Source: Prevotella sp. UBA2444 (GTDB taxonomy: Bacteria > Bacteroidota > Bacteroidia > Bacteroidales > Bacteroidaceae). From it: a DNA stretch of 64,000 nucleotides. The first letter of the stretch is position 1; each line of letters opens with the position of its first letter. Location of the stretch: assembly GCA_002342665.1 (NCBI GenBank), contig DDQK01000035.1, positions 67,087-131,086 on the forward strand. Reading direction: 5' to 3'. This document shows positions 17,849 through 27,600 of the stretch, piece by piece. The position numbers and the translations under genes were made by a program. Under the pieces are notes generated by a model. That model saw only the letters and a program-made list of their open reading frames with translations, was not told the DNA's origin and made no database searches.

Positions 17849-20089
17849 ATGAAACGACTCCTGTTAGTACTATTCACTATTCACTATTCACTGTTCACTA
17901 TCTCCAATCCCGTGGACGAACTGCTGGAACGTATCGACAAAGGAGCTTCGAAGAAATTCAAGACGGAGCTATGGAAATCGGAACGTGACTTCTTCGAACT
18001 TGATCAGCAAGGATCGAAGGTGGTGGTGCGAGGCAATACTTGGGTGAACATCGCGTCAGGTATCAACTGGTATCTGAAGTACCATGCAGGCATTCACCTG
18101 ACGTGGAACCAGATGCACGCTAAACTGCCCGCCGTGCTGCCTCCTGTCACGAAAAAAGAACGCTACGAGACGGACCTCACGCTGCGCTATGCCTTCAACT
18201 ACTGCACATTCTCCTATTCAATGGCTTTCTGGGACTGGAAGCGTTGGGAACAGGAGATTGACTGGCTAGCCCTGCATGGCGTGAACCTTCCGCTGGCCAT
18301 TGTCGGCGAGGAGTGCGTCTGGCGAAATATGCTCATTAAACTCGGCTACTCGGAAGAGGAGGTGGGAAAGTTCATCGCGGGCCCGGCCTTCCTGGCCTGG
18401 TGGGAGATGAACAACCTCGAAGGGTGGGGCGGGCCACTGCCCCTATCATGGTATCAGCGACAGGAGAAGCTGCAGAAGCAGATCCTCAAGCGTATGCGCC
18501 AGCTGGACATGCACCCCGTGCTGCCTGGCTATAGTGGCATGGTGCCCCACGATGCCAAGGAGCGACTGGGACTCAACGTGGCTGATGCTGGCCTGTGGAA
18601 CGGATTTCAGCGACCTGCGAATCTCTTGCCCACCGACCCCCGTTTCGCAGAGATTGCAAAGTTATACTTCGACGAACTCACACGCCTCTATGGTCGTGCC
18701 GACTACTACTCGATGGACCCTTTCCACGAGAGCAGTGACGACGCCTCAATCGACTATGCCAAGGCTGGCGAGGCGATGATGCAGGCCATGAAGCGCATCG
18801 ACCCGAGAGCCGTCTGGGTGATACAGGGGTGGACGGAGAACCCGCGCCCCGCGATGGTTGACGGCATGAAGCAGGGCGACCTGCTGGTGCTCGACCTCTT
18901 CTCTGAGTGCCGTCCCATGTTCGGCGCTCCCAGCATCTGGAAGCGTGAGGATGGCTACAAACAGCACGACTGGCTCTTCTGCATGCTCGAAAACTTCGGC
19001 GCTAACGTCGGGCTTCACGGGCGTATGGATCAGTTGCTCGACAACTTCTATGGCCAGAAGAAGAACTGTAAGGGTATCGGCTTCACGATGGAGGGCTCGG
19101 AGAACAACCCCGTGATGTTCGAACTGATGAGTGAACTGCCCTGGCGTTCAGAGAAGTTCAAGCGCGAGGACTGGATTAAAGGCTACGTGAAAGCCCGCTA
19201 CGGCAAGACGGAACCACTGACTCTGACGGCTTGGCGGCTCCTGTCGGAGAGTATTTACAACTGTCCCGCAGGCAACAACCAGCAGGGCCCTCACGAGAGC
19301 ATCTTTTGTGGGCGTCCGACAATGAATAATTTTCAGGCTTCGTCGTGGTCTAAGATGAGGAATTATTACGACATCGGAATCGTCAGGGAGGCTGCGCGCC
19401 TGATGAATGAGGCTGCAGAGAACTATCGCGGCAACAACAACTTTGAGTACGATCTGGTTGATATTACCCGTCAGGCGCTGGCCGACTATGCCCGTCTGCA
19501 ATACCAGCGGGTCGTAGGCGACTACAAGGCCTTCGACGGCAAGCTCTTCAACCTGGATGCCAGCCGCTTCCTCGACCTGCTTGTGATGCAGGACTCGCTG
19601 CTGGGCACGCGCCGTGAGTTCCGCCTGGGCCACTGGATACAGGCTGCGCGCAACTGTGGCACCATGCCAGAGGAACAGCGCCTCTACGAATGGAATGCTC
19701 GTGTGCAAATCACCACATGGGGCAACCGCTATTGCGCCGACACAGGTGGGCTGCGTGACTATGCCCACAAAGAGTGGCAAGGTCTACTGAAAGATTTTTA
19801 CTACAAACGATGGAGTGCCTATTTTGAGGCATTGGCCAAACAGAAGTCAAGACAGATGCAGCCCGACATGACACTGCTCGGTGGAGGCCCTAATGCCAAC
19901 AAGACCTCGGCGGAACTCTTCCAGATGGCCCTGCCTCAGGAGGTGACACTCGACTGGTACGCCATCGAGGAACCCTGGACGCTTCAGCAGAATGTCTATT
20001 CGTCTGAGCCCGTGGGCGACCCGGTGGATATGGCACGCAAGGCGATGACAATGATTCTTAAAGGACTACACGACGACAGCGCATGGTAA
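17849..20089 (+). CDS. Alpha-N-acetylglucosaminidase, GH89 (NAGLU family)
   Basis: 746 residues. Exported: the signal peptide hydrophobic core is written by four copies of a TTCACTA-type heptamer (FTIHYSLFTIS). The body matches the NAGLU family: N-terminal domain (about 20-110), catalytic barrel with LRYAFNYCTFSYSMAFWDW, WLALHGVNLPLAIVGEE, and SMDPFHESSDD, and an all-helical C-terminal domain. It removes terminal alpha-GlcNAc, for example from heparan sulfate or gastric mucin glycans. It overlaps the NagX gene by 7 nt, so the two are translationally coupled. Confidence 0.93.
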   Translation: MKRLLLVLFTIHYSLFTISNPVDELLERIDKGASKKFKTELWKSERDFFELDQQGSKVVVRGNTWVNIASGINWYLKYHAGIHLTWNQMHAKLPAVLPPVTKKERYETDLTLRYAFNYCTFSYSMAFWDWKRWEQEIDWLALHGVNLPLAIVGEECVWRNMLIKLGYSEEEVGKFIAGPAFLAWWEMNNLEGWGGPLPLSWYQRQEKLQKQILKRMRQLDMHPVLPGYSGMVPHDAKERLGLNVADAGLWNGFQRPANLLPTDPRFAEIAKLYFDELTRLYGRADYYSMDPFHESSDDASIDYAKAGEAMMQAMKRIDPRAVWVIQGWTENPRPAMVDGMKQGDLLVLDLFSECRPMFGAPSIWKREDGYKQHDWLFCMLENFGANVGLHGRMDQLLDNFYGQKKNCKGIGFTMEGSENNPVMFELMSELPWRSEKFKREDWIKGYVKARYGKTEPLTLTAWRLLSESIYNCPAGNNQQGPHESIFCGRPTMNNFQASSWSKMRNYYDIGIVREAARLMNEAAENYRGNNNFEYDLVDITRQALADYARLQYQRVVGDYKAFDGKLFNLDASRFLDLLVMQDSLLGTRREFRLGHWIQAARNCGTMPEEQRLYEWNARVQITTWGNRYCADTGGLRDYAHKEWQGLLKDFYYKRWSAYFEALAKQKSRQMQPDMTLLGGGPNANKTSAELFQMALPQEVTLDWYAIEEPWTLQQNVYSSEPVGDPVDMARKAMTMILKGLHDDSAW
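17869..17902 (+). repeat. 7-bp tandem repeat ACTATTC inside the GH89 signal-peptide codons
   Basis: About 4.9 copies of ACTATTC (same family as TTCACTA), read in frame as part of the signal peptide of the GH89 enzyme. One unit differs by a single base. Confidence 0.9.
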
Positions 20090-21183
20090 ACACTCACCGA
20101 CTACAGTCTCTCGACATCCTGCGCGGCATCACCGTGGCAGGTATGATATTGGTTAACAACGGTTGGGGCGATTCATTCGAGATGCTCCGTCACTCCCGCT
20201 GGAACGGCATGACGCCCTGTGACCTCGTGTTCCCCTTTTTCCTGTTTATCATGGGTATCTCGTGCTATCTGTCGCTGGTCAAGTCGGAGTTCAAGCCCTC
20301 ATGGCCCGTCCTTCGGCGCGTGATCAAGCGCACGGTGCTTCTCTTCGCCATTGGCCTGCTCATCCATTGGCTCGACGGTGCCCTCAATGGCGACTACGGT
20401 CTGAGCCACCTCCGCATCATGGCTGTGCTCCAGCGCATCGCTCTCTGCTATCTCGCCGTGTCGCTCTTCGCCCTCTGTTGTAACCACCGCTACACGCTGC
20501 CGTTGGCCGCAAGCCTGCTCGTAGGCTATACCGTCATCCTGTTGCTGGGCAACGGCTATGCCGAGGATGCCGCAACGAACGTGCTGGCACAGTTCGACCT
20601 TCATGTGCTGGGCTACGATCATATCTACCATAAGAGTCCTGTCGATCCAGAGGGATTGCTGGGCACCATACCCTCTGTCGCCCACGTGCTGCTGGGCTTC
20701 TATTGCGGACGGCTTATCAGACTGCGCGAAACGGTGGAGCAAAAGGTGATAGCCGTCTTCGTTGTGGGCACTGTCCTCGTTCTGCTCGGCTATCTGCTAT
20801 CCTACGGCCTGCCGCTGAACAAGCGCATCTGGAGTCCCAGCTACGTGCTGATGACCTGTGGACTGGCCTCCCTGCTCCAAGCCCTGTTGATGTACGTCAT
20901 CGACCTGAAGCCTGAGAGCGGTAGTAAACAGTTCGCTATTCATCGTTCACTATTCACACCCTTCGTGATTTTCGGCACCAATGCCCTGGCGCTTTACGTC
21001 TCCAGCGAGTTGCTGGCCATCCTCCTGGGGCATTTCGGCTTCTCTGAGATAGTATACAATGGCATACATACCCTCATTCCCGCTGATAAATGGGCGTCGT
21101 TGGCCTATGCCCTCTATTTCGTGCTGCTCAATTTCGCCCTCGGCTATCTGCTCTATCGCAAGAAGATATTCATCAAGCTCTGA
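20083..21183 (+). CDS. HGSNAT/NagX-like heparan-alpha-glucosaminide N-acetyltransferase (DUF5009)
   Basis: 366 residues with about ten membrane helices. Family hallmarks: LQSLDILRGITVAGMILVNN at the N-terminus, then WNGMTPCDLVFPFFLFIMG. Related to human HGSNAT and bacterial NagX, membrane enzymes that use cytosolic acetyl-CoA to acetylate terminal glucosamine on the other side. It overlaps the upstream GH89 gene by 7 nt. In human lysosomes NAGLU acts directly on the product of HGSNAT, so the pair makes functional sense. A TTCACTA-like repeat is captured at about residues 285-291. Confidence 0.85.
   Translation: MVNTHRLQSLDILRGITVAGMILVNNGWGDSFEMLRHSRWNGMTPCDLVFPFFLFIMGISCYLSLVKSEFKPSWPVLRRVIKRTVLLFAIGLLIHWLDGALNGDYGLSHLRIMAVLQRIALCYLAVSLFALCCNHRYTLPLAASLLVGYTVILLLGNGYAEDAATNVLAQFDLHVLGYDHIYHKSPVDPEGLLGTIPSVAHVLLGFYCGRLIRLRETVEQKVIAVFVVGTVLVLLGYLLSYGLPLNKRIWSPSYVLMTCGLASLLQALLMYVIDLKPESGSKQFAIHRSLFTPFVIFGTNALALYVSSELLAILLGHFGFSEIVYNGIHTLIPADKWASLAYALYFVLLNFALGYLLYRKKIFIKL
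20931..20957 (+). repeat. 7-bp repeat TTCACTA-like inside the NagX gene
   Basis: About three degenerate copies (TTCGCTA, TTCATCG, TTCACTA) read as FAIHRSLFTPF in a loop between membrane helices. Confidence 0.65.
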
Positions 21184-21212
21184 GAATCTCACTCTCAGTT
21201 GAGGCACTTTCT

Positions 21213-22433
21213 CTAAAATCGCATGCCGAAGTTGACTTGACCAACAGCCTCTCTGTTGTTGATCTCTGTGTCAGCATTGTTTCTATAGAGATACTGTCGA
21301 TAGTTCATCATGAAATTGAGCAGGAACCGGTCGAAGCTGTAGCTCACGGCAAAACGCCCGAAGTAGTTGAACACAAAGCGGCTGTGTCCGTTGTCCACCG
21401 CGTCGTAATAGTGGGCATCGTAGTTGCTCCAGCGCTGGCGCTCCGTCTCTATCTGCTGGGCTTTGACGGCAGGATCGGCGGATGTGCCGGCGTAAGCGTA
21501 TGGATTGCTGTAATCCTCGTACTTGTGAACCATCTTGTTCACAATGGAAATCATGGGAATCAGCGACACATGGATGCACACCTTTCCCCCGTTGATGGCC
21601 CAGTTGTATCCATATCCGGGTCCGAAGGATATTTTCCAGTTACGGAAGATGTCGCGCTCGTGGTTGAAGAGGTTGTCGGCTCCGAACCGGCTCTGGTAAT
21701 AGTTGCCCATCACAAACAGACTGCCGGCACTGCGCTTCTGTATCATGTCGCCGTAAGCACCTGCCGCAAGGCTGAACCGCTTGTTATTGAACACATAATA
21801 TCCTTCGACATAGAAAATCTTCAGGTCCATCTTGCCTGCGGGGATAGTTCTCTCCGACGTTACGGCCGGGTCGCTCGTCTGGTGCTCCTCATTGTACCTC
21901 CATTGATCCACGGCCTGATTGTATGCGTCGTCCAGCACGCCCTCCATATTCTTGAGCGACTTGTAGCGGATGCGTGCGCCCCATACAGAGCCGTTCTTCG
22001 CCAGACCGAACGACATGCTGTAGCGGTTGCGGATGGGAATGGGAAGCTCCAAGGCTATGCCGCGCCAGTCGATACCCAGCTCAATCTCTGTCTGGTAGGT
22101 GTGCATATCGGCCGCCACGTATTTCTTCTCCGCCATGTTCGGTGGCATATGCTGCAAGTTCACGGGTATATCCGCATTATTGACAGTTACGGGGAAATTC
22201 ATATCATGCTGCTGGAAATAGCCGTAATAGCCGAGATATACCATGCGGCTCTTCTCAAACTTGCGGATATAGTTGGTATCCACACCAGCCTCCTGCCAAC
22301 GATTAACCATATCGTCAACGGATTTTAGCAGCTTGCCTACTCCATGGCTCCAAAAACTCCTTTTCTCCTGTGCTGAAGCGTACGGGATGATTGAAAAGGC
22401 TAATGACAATAATATAATAAAACGAATCTTCAT
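21213..22433 (-). CDS. DUF4421 outer-membrane beta-barrel-like protein
   Basis: 406 residues. Signal peptide about 1-21 (ending YASA/QE). The mature protein has many alternating aromatic beta strands and ends in NFGMRF, a C-terminal aromatic typical of outer-membrane barrels; its overall pattern fits DUF4421. Function unknown; probably an outer-membrane channel or structural barrel. It converges with the NagX gene (29-nt gap) and has one of the best promoters of the window at 22481-22512. Confidence 0.83.
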   Translation of the reverse strand: MKIRFIILLSLAFSIIPYASAQEKRSFWSHGVGKLLKSVDDMVNRWQEAGVDTNYIRKFEKSRMVYLGYYGYFQQHDMNFPVTVNNADIPVNLQHMPPNMAEKKYVAADMHTYQTEIELGIDWRGIALELPIPIRNRYSMSFGLAKNGSVWGARIRYKSLKNMEGVLDDAYNQAVDQWRYNEEHQTSDPAVTSERTIPAGKMDLKIFYVEGYYVFNNKRFSLAAGAYGDMIQKRSAGSLFVMGNYYQSRFGADNLFNHERDIFRNWKISFGPGYGYNWAINGGKVCIHVSLIPMISIVNKMVHKYEDYSNPYAYAGTSADPAVKAQQIETERQRWSNYDAHYYDAVDNGHSRFVFNYFGRFAVSYSFDRFLLNFMMNYRQYLYRNNADTEINNREAVGQVNFGMRF

Positions 22434-22480
22434 ATTGATAAAATCTGCTTGAACCTCGCAGGGGGACCCTCGTGGGTCGG

Positions 22481-22512
22481 CAAAGGTAGATAAAAGATTT
22501 CATATAACCAAA
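22481..22512 (-). promoter_or_regulatory. Promoter of the DUF4421 gene (-33 TTTG and -7 TACCTTTG)
   Basis: TTTG (22509-22512) and TACCTTTG (22481-22488) on the minus strand, separated by 20 nt, exactly the Bacteroidetes pattern. About 40 nt of leader follows, with a small GACCC/GGGTC hairpin. Confidence 0.8.
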
Positions 22513-22628
22513 CTTTCTCACCGATTTTCTGCATTTCCTGCCCGTTTTTTTTAAAACGACTACTTCTGAGGTCCTGAAAACGTCTCAAGTTGTATCTGCC
22601 TGAATCAGACTATCTTGGTAAAACATTG

Positions 22629-23126
22629 TTTAACCCCGCTATCCCCGCTATAATCTTTGCAAGTCGCTGTGTTTCAACGTGTTATCTGTAGCGGAGTTGT
22701 CCTTAACCCCGCTACAACCCCGCTACATACCGCTACAATTTTACATCCATTGTAAATAGCTGGTTCTCAGGGCTTTTTCATTTTGCGTAGGCGCGTAAAG
22801 TGTTTTGCGTAGGCGCGTAAGGTGTTTTGCGCATACGCGAAAGGTAGCTTAAAGGCACTAAAGTCCCTGCTTAATGCTATCAAAGCACCACAGCAAAGGC
22901 ATGTTTGCACCACTCTGAAGGCTCTCCGGCAACATCCGATGCTTCCCTGGCAACGAGATCAACGGAGTATTCCATCGATAGTGGCTCCCCCTCAGTTAAA
23001 TCAGTATATTGAGGGATTGTAGCGGGATGTAGCGGGGTTGTAGCGGGGTTAAGGACAACCCCGCTACCGATAACATATTGAAATACAGCGGCTTGCAAAG
23101 ATTGTAGCGGGGATAGCGGGGTTAAA
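22629..23126. repeat. 498-bp fold-back element with 111-bp inverted arms
   Basis: Left arm 22629-22739 and right arm 23016-23126 are reverse complements over 111 bp without gaps, with 8 mismatches (about 93% identity). Each arm contains its own 11-bp hairpin built from CCCCGCTAC/GTAGCGGGG units with a 6-nt loop (22688-22715 and 23040-23067; the right one is perfect). The 276-bp centre carries a 22-bp direct repeat in three copies and a TTTACA/TGTAAA hairpin just inside the left arm. There is no transposase and no clear target-site duplication. Confidence 0.9.
22781..22844. repeat. 22-bp direct repeat, three copies, in the centre of the fold-back element
   Basis: Two nearly identical copies at 22781-22802 and 22803-22824 (one difference), built around TTTTGCGTAGGCGCG, and a third diverged copy at 22825-22844 with TTTTGCGCATACGCG. 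There are no spacers between copies. Confidence 0.9.
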
Positions 23127-23350
23127 ATGCTTTTGTGGCAAGATGTCCGTAGCAGTTCTCCATGCGGATGCTGAACTTACGGCCATACGGTTTGTTGATT
23201 AGGAGTATTTGCGTATGTTCTTGGTAAAAGCATGATGACAGGAATGTAAGAATGGTATAAATATGTCGCAAATTGTGTTGTATATGTAAGATGGCCGATA
23301 AACTTTGTTAAATATTGGCGTCCCTATTATATTATAATGTGGAAAATGAG

Positions 23351-23358
23351 TAACTTTG
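23351..23358 (+). promoter_or_regulatory. -7 box (TAACTTTG) for the RND efflux operon
   Basis: TAACTTTG about 80 nt upstream of the adaptor ATG; no convincing -33 box. Confidence 0.6.
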
Positions 23359-23437
23359 CAGGCCGAAACCGGAAAGTGAAAAGAAGTTTTCGGGATGAAT
23401 ATAAACGGATTTAAGTAAAACTATTAGAAAGATAAGT

Positions 23438-24628
23438 ATGAAAGTGAACAAGATTTTAACAGTCGCCGCTGCTGCGATGCTGCTTGCATCGTGCGGTGGA
23501 GGCGGTGGCGGTCGCCCTCAGTTTGGCGACAATGAGTATCCGGTAGTGACTGTTGGTACGTCGAGTACCCAGATGCAGACCACGTATCCTGCCACTATCA
23601 AGGGTGTGCAGGACGTGCAGATATCGCCGAAGGTATCGGGATTCATCACCCAGATCAATGTGAAGGAAGGTCAGTCGGTGAGTGCCGGGCAGGTGCTCTT
23701 CGTGATTGACAATGTGACCTATCAGGCCCAGGTGCGTCAGGCCCAGGCTTCGGTGAACACCGCCAAGGCTACCTGCAATACAGCCCGACTGTCGTATGAG
23801 AACTCGATGAAGCTCCGCGAGGGCAATGTGATCGGCGACTTCGAGTTGCAGTCGGCCACCAACCAGTTTGAGCAGGCCAAGGCCGGTCTGGCTCAGGCAG
23901 AGGCCGCGCTGGCCAGTGCTAAGGAGATGCTGAGCTTCTGCTACGTGAAGAGTCCTGCTGCAGGAGTGGTGGGTACGCTGCCTTATAAGGTAGGTACGCT
24001 GGTGAGTGCACAGAACGTGCTGACGACGGTGTCGAACAACTCGCAGATGGAGGTCTACTTCTCGGTGACGGAGAAGGACGCACTGGCCATGTCGAAGGAT
24101 GCCGGCGGGCAGAATGCCGCCATCAGCCAGATGCCCAGCGTACAGCTGCAGCTGGCCGACGGTTCGGTCTACGGCCACGAGGGTAAGGTGACGAAGATGA
24201 GCGGCGTGATCGACGGTGCCACGGGCAGCGTGCAGCTGATTGCCCTCTTCCCCAATCCCGAGAAGATGCTCAAGAGCGGTGGTTCGGGTGCCATCATCAT
24301 CCCCAAGAGCAACTCCGCCTCAATCGTGATCCCGCAGGCCTGCGTCTCTGAGGTGCAGAACAAGAAGTTCGTCTACATACTCGGCGAGGGCAACAAGGTG
24401 AAGTACACCGAGATCAAGACCGACCCTCAGACCGACGGCAACAACTACATCGTGACCGACGGCCTGAAGGTGGGCGACAAGTATATCACCAACGGCATCA
24501 CCAAGCTGAAGGACGGCATGGAGATCGTACCCATCACGCCTGAGAAGTATCAGCAGAAGATCAAGGATCAGGCCAAGGAGATGAGTGCCGGTGAGATCGT
24601 GGATGCCGTGCAGAAGGCCACGAAGTAG
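23438..24628 (+). CDS. RND efflux periplasmic adaptor (MexA/AcrA family) lipoprotein
   Basis: 396 residues. Lipoprotein signal with lipobox LLASC (Cys at about 19) followed by a Gly-rich spacer. Barrel-sandwich/lipoyl halves (VSGFITQINVKEGQSVSAGQVL and YVKSPAAGVVG) flank a helical hairpin (about 95-165); beta-barrel and membrane-proximal domains follow. It bridges the inner-membrane pump and outer-membrane factor encoded directly downstream. A 48-nt gap to the pump gene contains a GAATTGAA-type repeat. Confidence 0.95.
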   Translation: MKVNKILTVAAAAMLLASCGGGGGGRPQFGDNEYPVVTVGTSSTQMQTTYPATIKGVQDVQISPKVSGFITQINVKEGQSVSAGQVLFVIDNVTYQAQVRQAQASVNTAKATCNTARLSYENSMKLREGNVIGDFELQSATNQFEQAKAGLAQAEAALASAKEMLSFCYVKSPAAGVVGTLPYKVGTLVSAQNVLTTVSNNSQMEVYFSVTEKDALAMSKDAGGQNAAISQMPSVQLQLADGSVYGHEGKVTKMSGVIDGATGSVQLIALFPNPEKMLKSGGSGAIIIPKSNSASIVIPQACVSEVQNKKFVYILGEGNKVKYTEIKTDPQTDGNNYIVTDGLKVGDKYITNGITKLKDGMEIVPITPEKYQQKIKDQAKEMSAGEIVDAVQKATK

Positions 24629-24632
24629 TGGA

Positions 24633-24667
24633 GAATTGAAGAATTGAAAAATTGAAAAATTGAAAAA
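24633..24667. repeat. 8/9-bp tandem repeat AATTGAAA between RND genes
   Basis: Four imperfect units of AATTGAAA/G fill the junction between the adaptor stop and the pump start. Confidence 0.8.
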
Positions 24668-24676
24668 GGTAACACA

Positions 24677-27600
24677 ATGACATTTACAACCTTTATCAAA
24701 CGCCCGGTGCTCTCGACGGTGATCTCTATCGCCATCGTGCTGCTCGGATTTATCGGTCTGGCATCGCTGCCTATCGAGCAGTACCCGGACATCGCACCGC
24801 CAACGGTGGTGGTCTACACCAGCTATCCTGGTGCTGATGCCGAGACCGTGAAGAACTCCGTCATCGTGCCGCTCGAAGAGTCGATCAACGGTGTGGAGGG
24901 TATGGACTATATCAGCTCTACGGCATCCTCCGGATCGGCACAGATACAGGTGCTGTTCCGCCAGGGAATGAATGCCGATATGTGTGCGGTGAACGTGCAG
25001 AACCGCGTCTCTCAGGCCCTGGCCCTGCTGCCGGCCGAGGTGACGCAGATTGGTGTGACGGTGATGAAGCGTCAGACCTCACAGGTGCTGATGTTCACCC
25101 TGACGTCGGACGGCCGTTATGACGACGAGTTTCTGACGAACTACAACAACATCAACATCGTGCCGGCCATCAAGCGTATCCAGGGTGTGGGCGACGTGCA
25201 GAGCCCTGGTCTGAAGACATACTCGATGCGTATCTGGCTGAAGCCCGACGTGATGAAGCAGTACAACCTGATGCCGAGCGACATCACCGGTGTGCTGGCT
25301 GAGCAGAACATCGAGGCTGCACCTGGTTCGTTCGGACAGGAGTCGAACGTGGCCTACGAGTATGCCATGCGCTACACGGGTCGACTGAAGACACCAGAGG
25401 AGTTTGGCGACATCATCATCTCCAGCGACCGCAACGGACAGACGCTGAAACTGAAGGACGTGGCCAAGATCGAACTCGGCGGACAGCAGTACTCCGTGTC
25501 GATGAAGAACAACAACATCCCCTCTGTGATGGGTATGGTGCAGCAGATTGCAGGCTCCAACGCCAACGAGATTGCCAAGCAGGTGAAGGCCGAGCTGGAG
25601 GAGCAGGCCAAGCTGTTCCCGCCGGGCATGACCTACAAGATTAACTACGACGTGACGGAGTTCCTCTATGCCTCTATCGAGGAGGTGATATTCACACTGG
25701 TGTTCACGCTGATCCTGGTGTTCATCGTGATTTACATCTTCCTGCAGGACTGGCGTTCGACGATGATCCCGCTCATCGCCGTGCCGGTGTCGCTGGTGGG
25801 TACCTTCTTCTTCCTTGAGGCCTTCGGATTCTCCATCAACTTGCTCGTGCTCTCAGCCTTGCTGCTGGCTATCGCCATCGTGGTGGATGATGCCATCGTG
25901 GTGGTGGAGGCCGTGCACGCCAAGCTCGACCAGGGCTATAAGTCGACGCTGACGGCCTCTATCGACGCCATGAACGAGATCTCGGGTGCTATCATCTCTA
26001 TTACGCTGGTGATGGCCTCGGTGTTCATCCCCGTGTCGTTCATGGGTGGCGTGACGGGTACGTTCTACCGTGAGTTCGGTGTGACGATGGCTGTGGCTAT
26101 CTTCATCTCCGCCCTGAACGCCCTGACGCTGTCGCCGGCCCTCTGTGCCATCTTCCTGAAGCCCCACGATGGTGAAGGTCACAAGAAGATGTCGCGTATC
26201 GACCGATTCCACGCAGCTTTCAATACAGCTTTCACTACGACGACCAATAAGTATAAGAATGTGGTAGAGAAGCTGGTGCGCAAGCCGATAGCCATCGGCA
26301 TTGCCGTCATCGTGGGTATCGCTGCACTCGTCCTGACGATGGCTACCACGAAGACCGGACTGGTGCCCGACGAGGATACGGGTACAATCTTCTGTACCAT
26401 CTCGATGCCGCCTGCAACCTCAGTGGCTCGCACGCGCCAGATCATCGACGAGGTGGATGCTATCCTGGCAGCCGATCCCGCCATCCAGAGCCGTGAGCAG
26501 ATTCAGGGTTACAACTTCATCGCTGGTGCTGGTTCAGACCAGGCCACGTTTATCATCAAGCTTAAACCCTTTGCCGAGCGCCAGAAAGGATTCTGGTGGA
26601 AACTCAGCGGACTGTGGCAGGGCGACGGTATCTACCGTTTCTTCCTCAACCCCTTCGACCGCGACGGCGTGCTGGCACAGATATACCTCAAGACGGCCCA
26701 CATCAAGGATGCACAGATCCTGGCCTTCGGACCGCCTATGATTCCCGGCTTCTCGGCCAACTCGGGTGTATCGCTGGTGATGCAGGACCGTACGGGTGGC
26801 GACCTGACGCGATTCTTCGAGATCGTGCAGGACTATCTGGCCGAGCTCAACAAGCGTCCGGAGATCCAGCAGGCCCAGACGTCCTACAACCCCAACTATC
26901 CGCAGTACATGATCTCGGTAGATGTGGCCAAGTGTAAGCAAGCCGGCATCTCGCCTCGCGTGGTGCTCACCACCCTGCAGGGATACTACGGCGGACTCTA
27001 CGCATCGAACTTCAACGCCTACGGTAAGCTCTACCGTGTGATGGTGCAGGGCTCGCCTGAGACGCGTATGACGGAGGAGTCGCTCAACAGTATCTACGTA
27101 CGCACGTCGGCAGGTATGTCGCCCGTGAAGGAGTTCTGCAACATGGAGCGCGTCTACGGTCCGTCGAACATTAACCGCTTCAACCTGTTCACCGCCATCA
27201 ACGTGACGGCAACCGTTGCCAGCGGCTACTCTTCGGGTGAGGCCATCAAGGCCGTGGAGGAAGTGGCAGCCCAGATGCTGCCCACCGGCTACACCTACGA
27301 CTACTCGGGACTGACCCGACAGGAGGCACAGGCCAGCAACTCTACGGCCATCATCTTCCTGCTCTGCTTCATCTTCATCTACCTGATCCTGTCGGCGCAG
27401 TACGAGTCGTACATCCTGCCGCTCTCGGTAGTGCTCTCCGTGCCGTTCGGACTGGCTGGAGCCTTCCTCTTCACATCGCTCTTCGGCCACTCCAACGATA
27501 TCTACATGCAGATCTCGCTCATCATGCTGATCGGTCTGCTGGCTAAGAATGCTATCCTGATTGTGCAGTTCGCCCTGGAGCGCCGCGAGACGGGTATGGC

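Larger units (their letters stand above)
22434..23437. other. 1-kb gene-free region with a fold-back element
   Basis: Between the divergent DUF4421 and RND adaptor genes. It holds the DUF4421 promoter (left), a 498-bp inverted-repeat element (22629-23126) and the RND promoter (right). The only ORFs (66 and 72 codons) lie across the repeat structure, with no recognised family. Confidence 0.8.

Noticed and set aside
21180..21198. Hairpin CTGAGA/TCTCAG between NagX and DUF4421
   Set aside because: Six-bp stem without T run; too weak to call a terminator.
21090..22328. 412-codon plus-strand ORF opposite the DUF4421 gene
   Set aside because: Antisense shadow. The minus-strand protein has a signal peptide, barrel pattern, promoter and C-terminal aromatic; the plus-strand reading has no family features.
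22781..22844. CRISPR array
   Set aside because: Repeats are contiguous without spacers, number only three, and no cas gene is present.
22822..23098. 66- and 72-codon ORFs in the fold-back element
   Set aside because: They cross the repeat arms, lack promoters with good spacing and show no protein family features.
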